NCBI GenBank assembly: GCA_902771735.1
Contig: CACXXO010000013.1
Coordinates: 1 to 60,738, forward strand
Source: an uncultured Bacteroidota bacterium
Lineage (GTDB): Bacteria > Bacteroidota > Bacteroidia > Bacteroidales > P3
DNA length: 60,738 nucleotides
Direction of reading: 5' to 3'
Positions 60,738 through 60,738 of this stretch are shown here, one piece after another; position 1 is the first letter of the stretch; each line of letters opens with the position of its first letter. Below the pieces are notes generated by a model. It had not been told where the DNA came from, did no database searches, and saw only the letters and a list, made by a program, of their open reading frames with translations. The position numbers and the translations under genes are program-made.

Positions 60738-60738
60738 C

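Overview
The window is about 61 kb of a GC-rich Bacteroidales chromosome (phylum Bacteroidota); family and genus are not resolved. Pointers to the phylum are: a TAnnTTTG promoter box in 17 intergenic places, a DUF4295 gene after rpmG, the GIHHVMART form of IleS, GH97, PCMD and DUF6266 proteins, the glycine-lipid pair glsA-glsB, and type IX secretion sorting domains. There is no rRNA, insertion sequence, prophage, CRISPR array or SusC/SusD pair. Genes are densely packed and several convergent pairs meet within a few bases.

Layout. 1-2002 (+): end of a cation transporter, an AT-rich small membrane-protein gene bracketed by a duplicated LOG gene start, the intact LOG gene and a Cas4-like nuclease. 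2003-5325 (-): two secreted proteins and cstA. 5713-9736 (+): an envelope operon glsA-glsB-engB-dacB, ending at a bidirectional terminator shared with purH-mreB (-). 12546-15794 (-): flavodoxin-like lipoprotein, 6-phosphofructokinase, glycosyltransferase. 15988-20640 (+): rpmG-DUF4295, an outer-membrane barrel and ileS. 20691-28477 (-): a SusB-like GH97, then plsC-like, purL, cupin and TfoX-like genes. 28646-31057 (+): a secreted C1B peptidase and an unknown secreted protein. 31061-37219 (-): an M28 peptidase fused to a beta-barrel, a MATE exporter, murB, two unknowns and a sialidase. 37526-48823: an M20D amidohydrolase and a glycan-degradation block (two GH78, a phosphatase/nuclease-fold lipoprotein, a retaining-type GH97, and a barrel plus PCMD lipoprotein pair). 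48916-52672 (+): a DUF3298 lipoprotein, a membrane protein, pepD and a DUF6567-like lipoprotein. 52911-59686 (-): initiator tRNA, then a run of secreted genes (C10 peptidase with sorting tail, dsbD, beta-propeller with sorting tail, and a conserved protein often misnamed asparagine synthetase B) behind tRNA-Leu. The window ends with msrA and the 3' end of a DUF6266-like gene.

The most unusual content is repetitive. (1) A palindromic element of about 90-105 bp, built from CTACCAACTCC modules folded around a TCCTACC/GGTAGGA core, occurs five times, always between genes and in both orientations. (2) A 9-nt tandem repeat (ATGGGYTTN) lies in frame inside coding sequences, twice in purL, once in the nuclease gene, and as the hydrophobic core of two signal peptides. 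(3) A TTGAAAATT-type repeat sits at gene edges and inside a barrel gene. (4) A GAGACGCGGC/GCCGCGTCTC palindrome lies inside the DUF6266 gene and supplies a stop codon elsewhere. Other points to follow are a hairpin at the predicted 5' end of the purH transcript, tandem direct repeats abutting the GH78 promoter, the peptidase-barrel fusion, and an initiator tRNA with mispaired T-stem positions.
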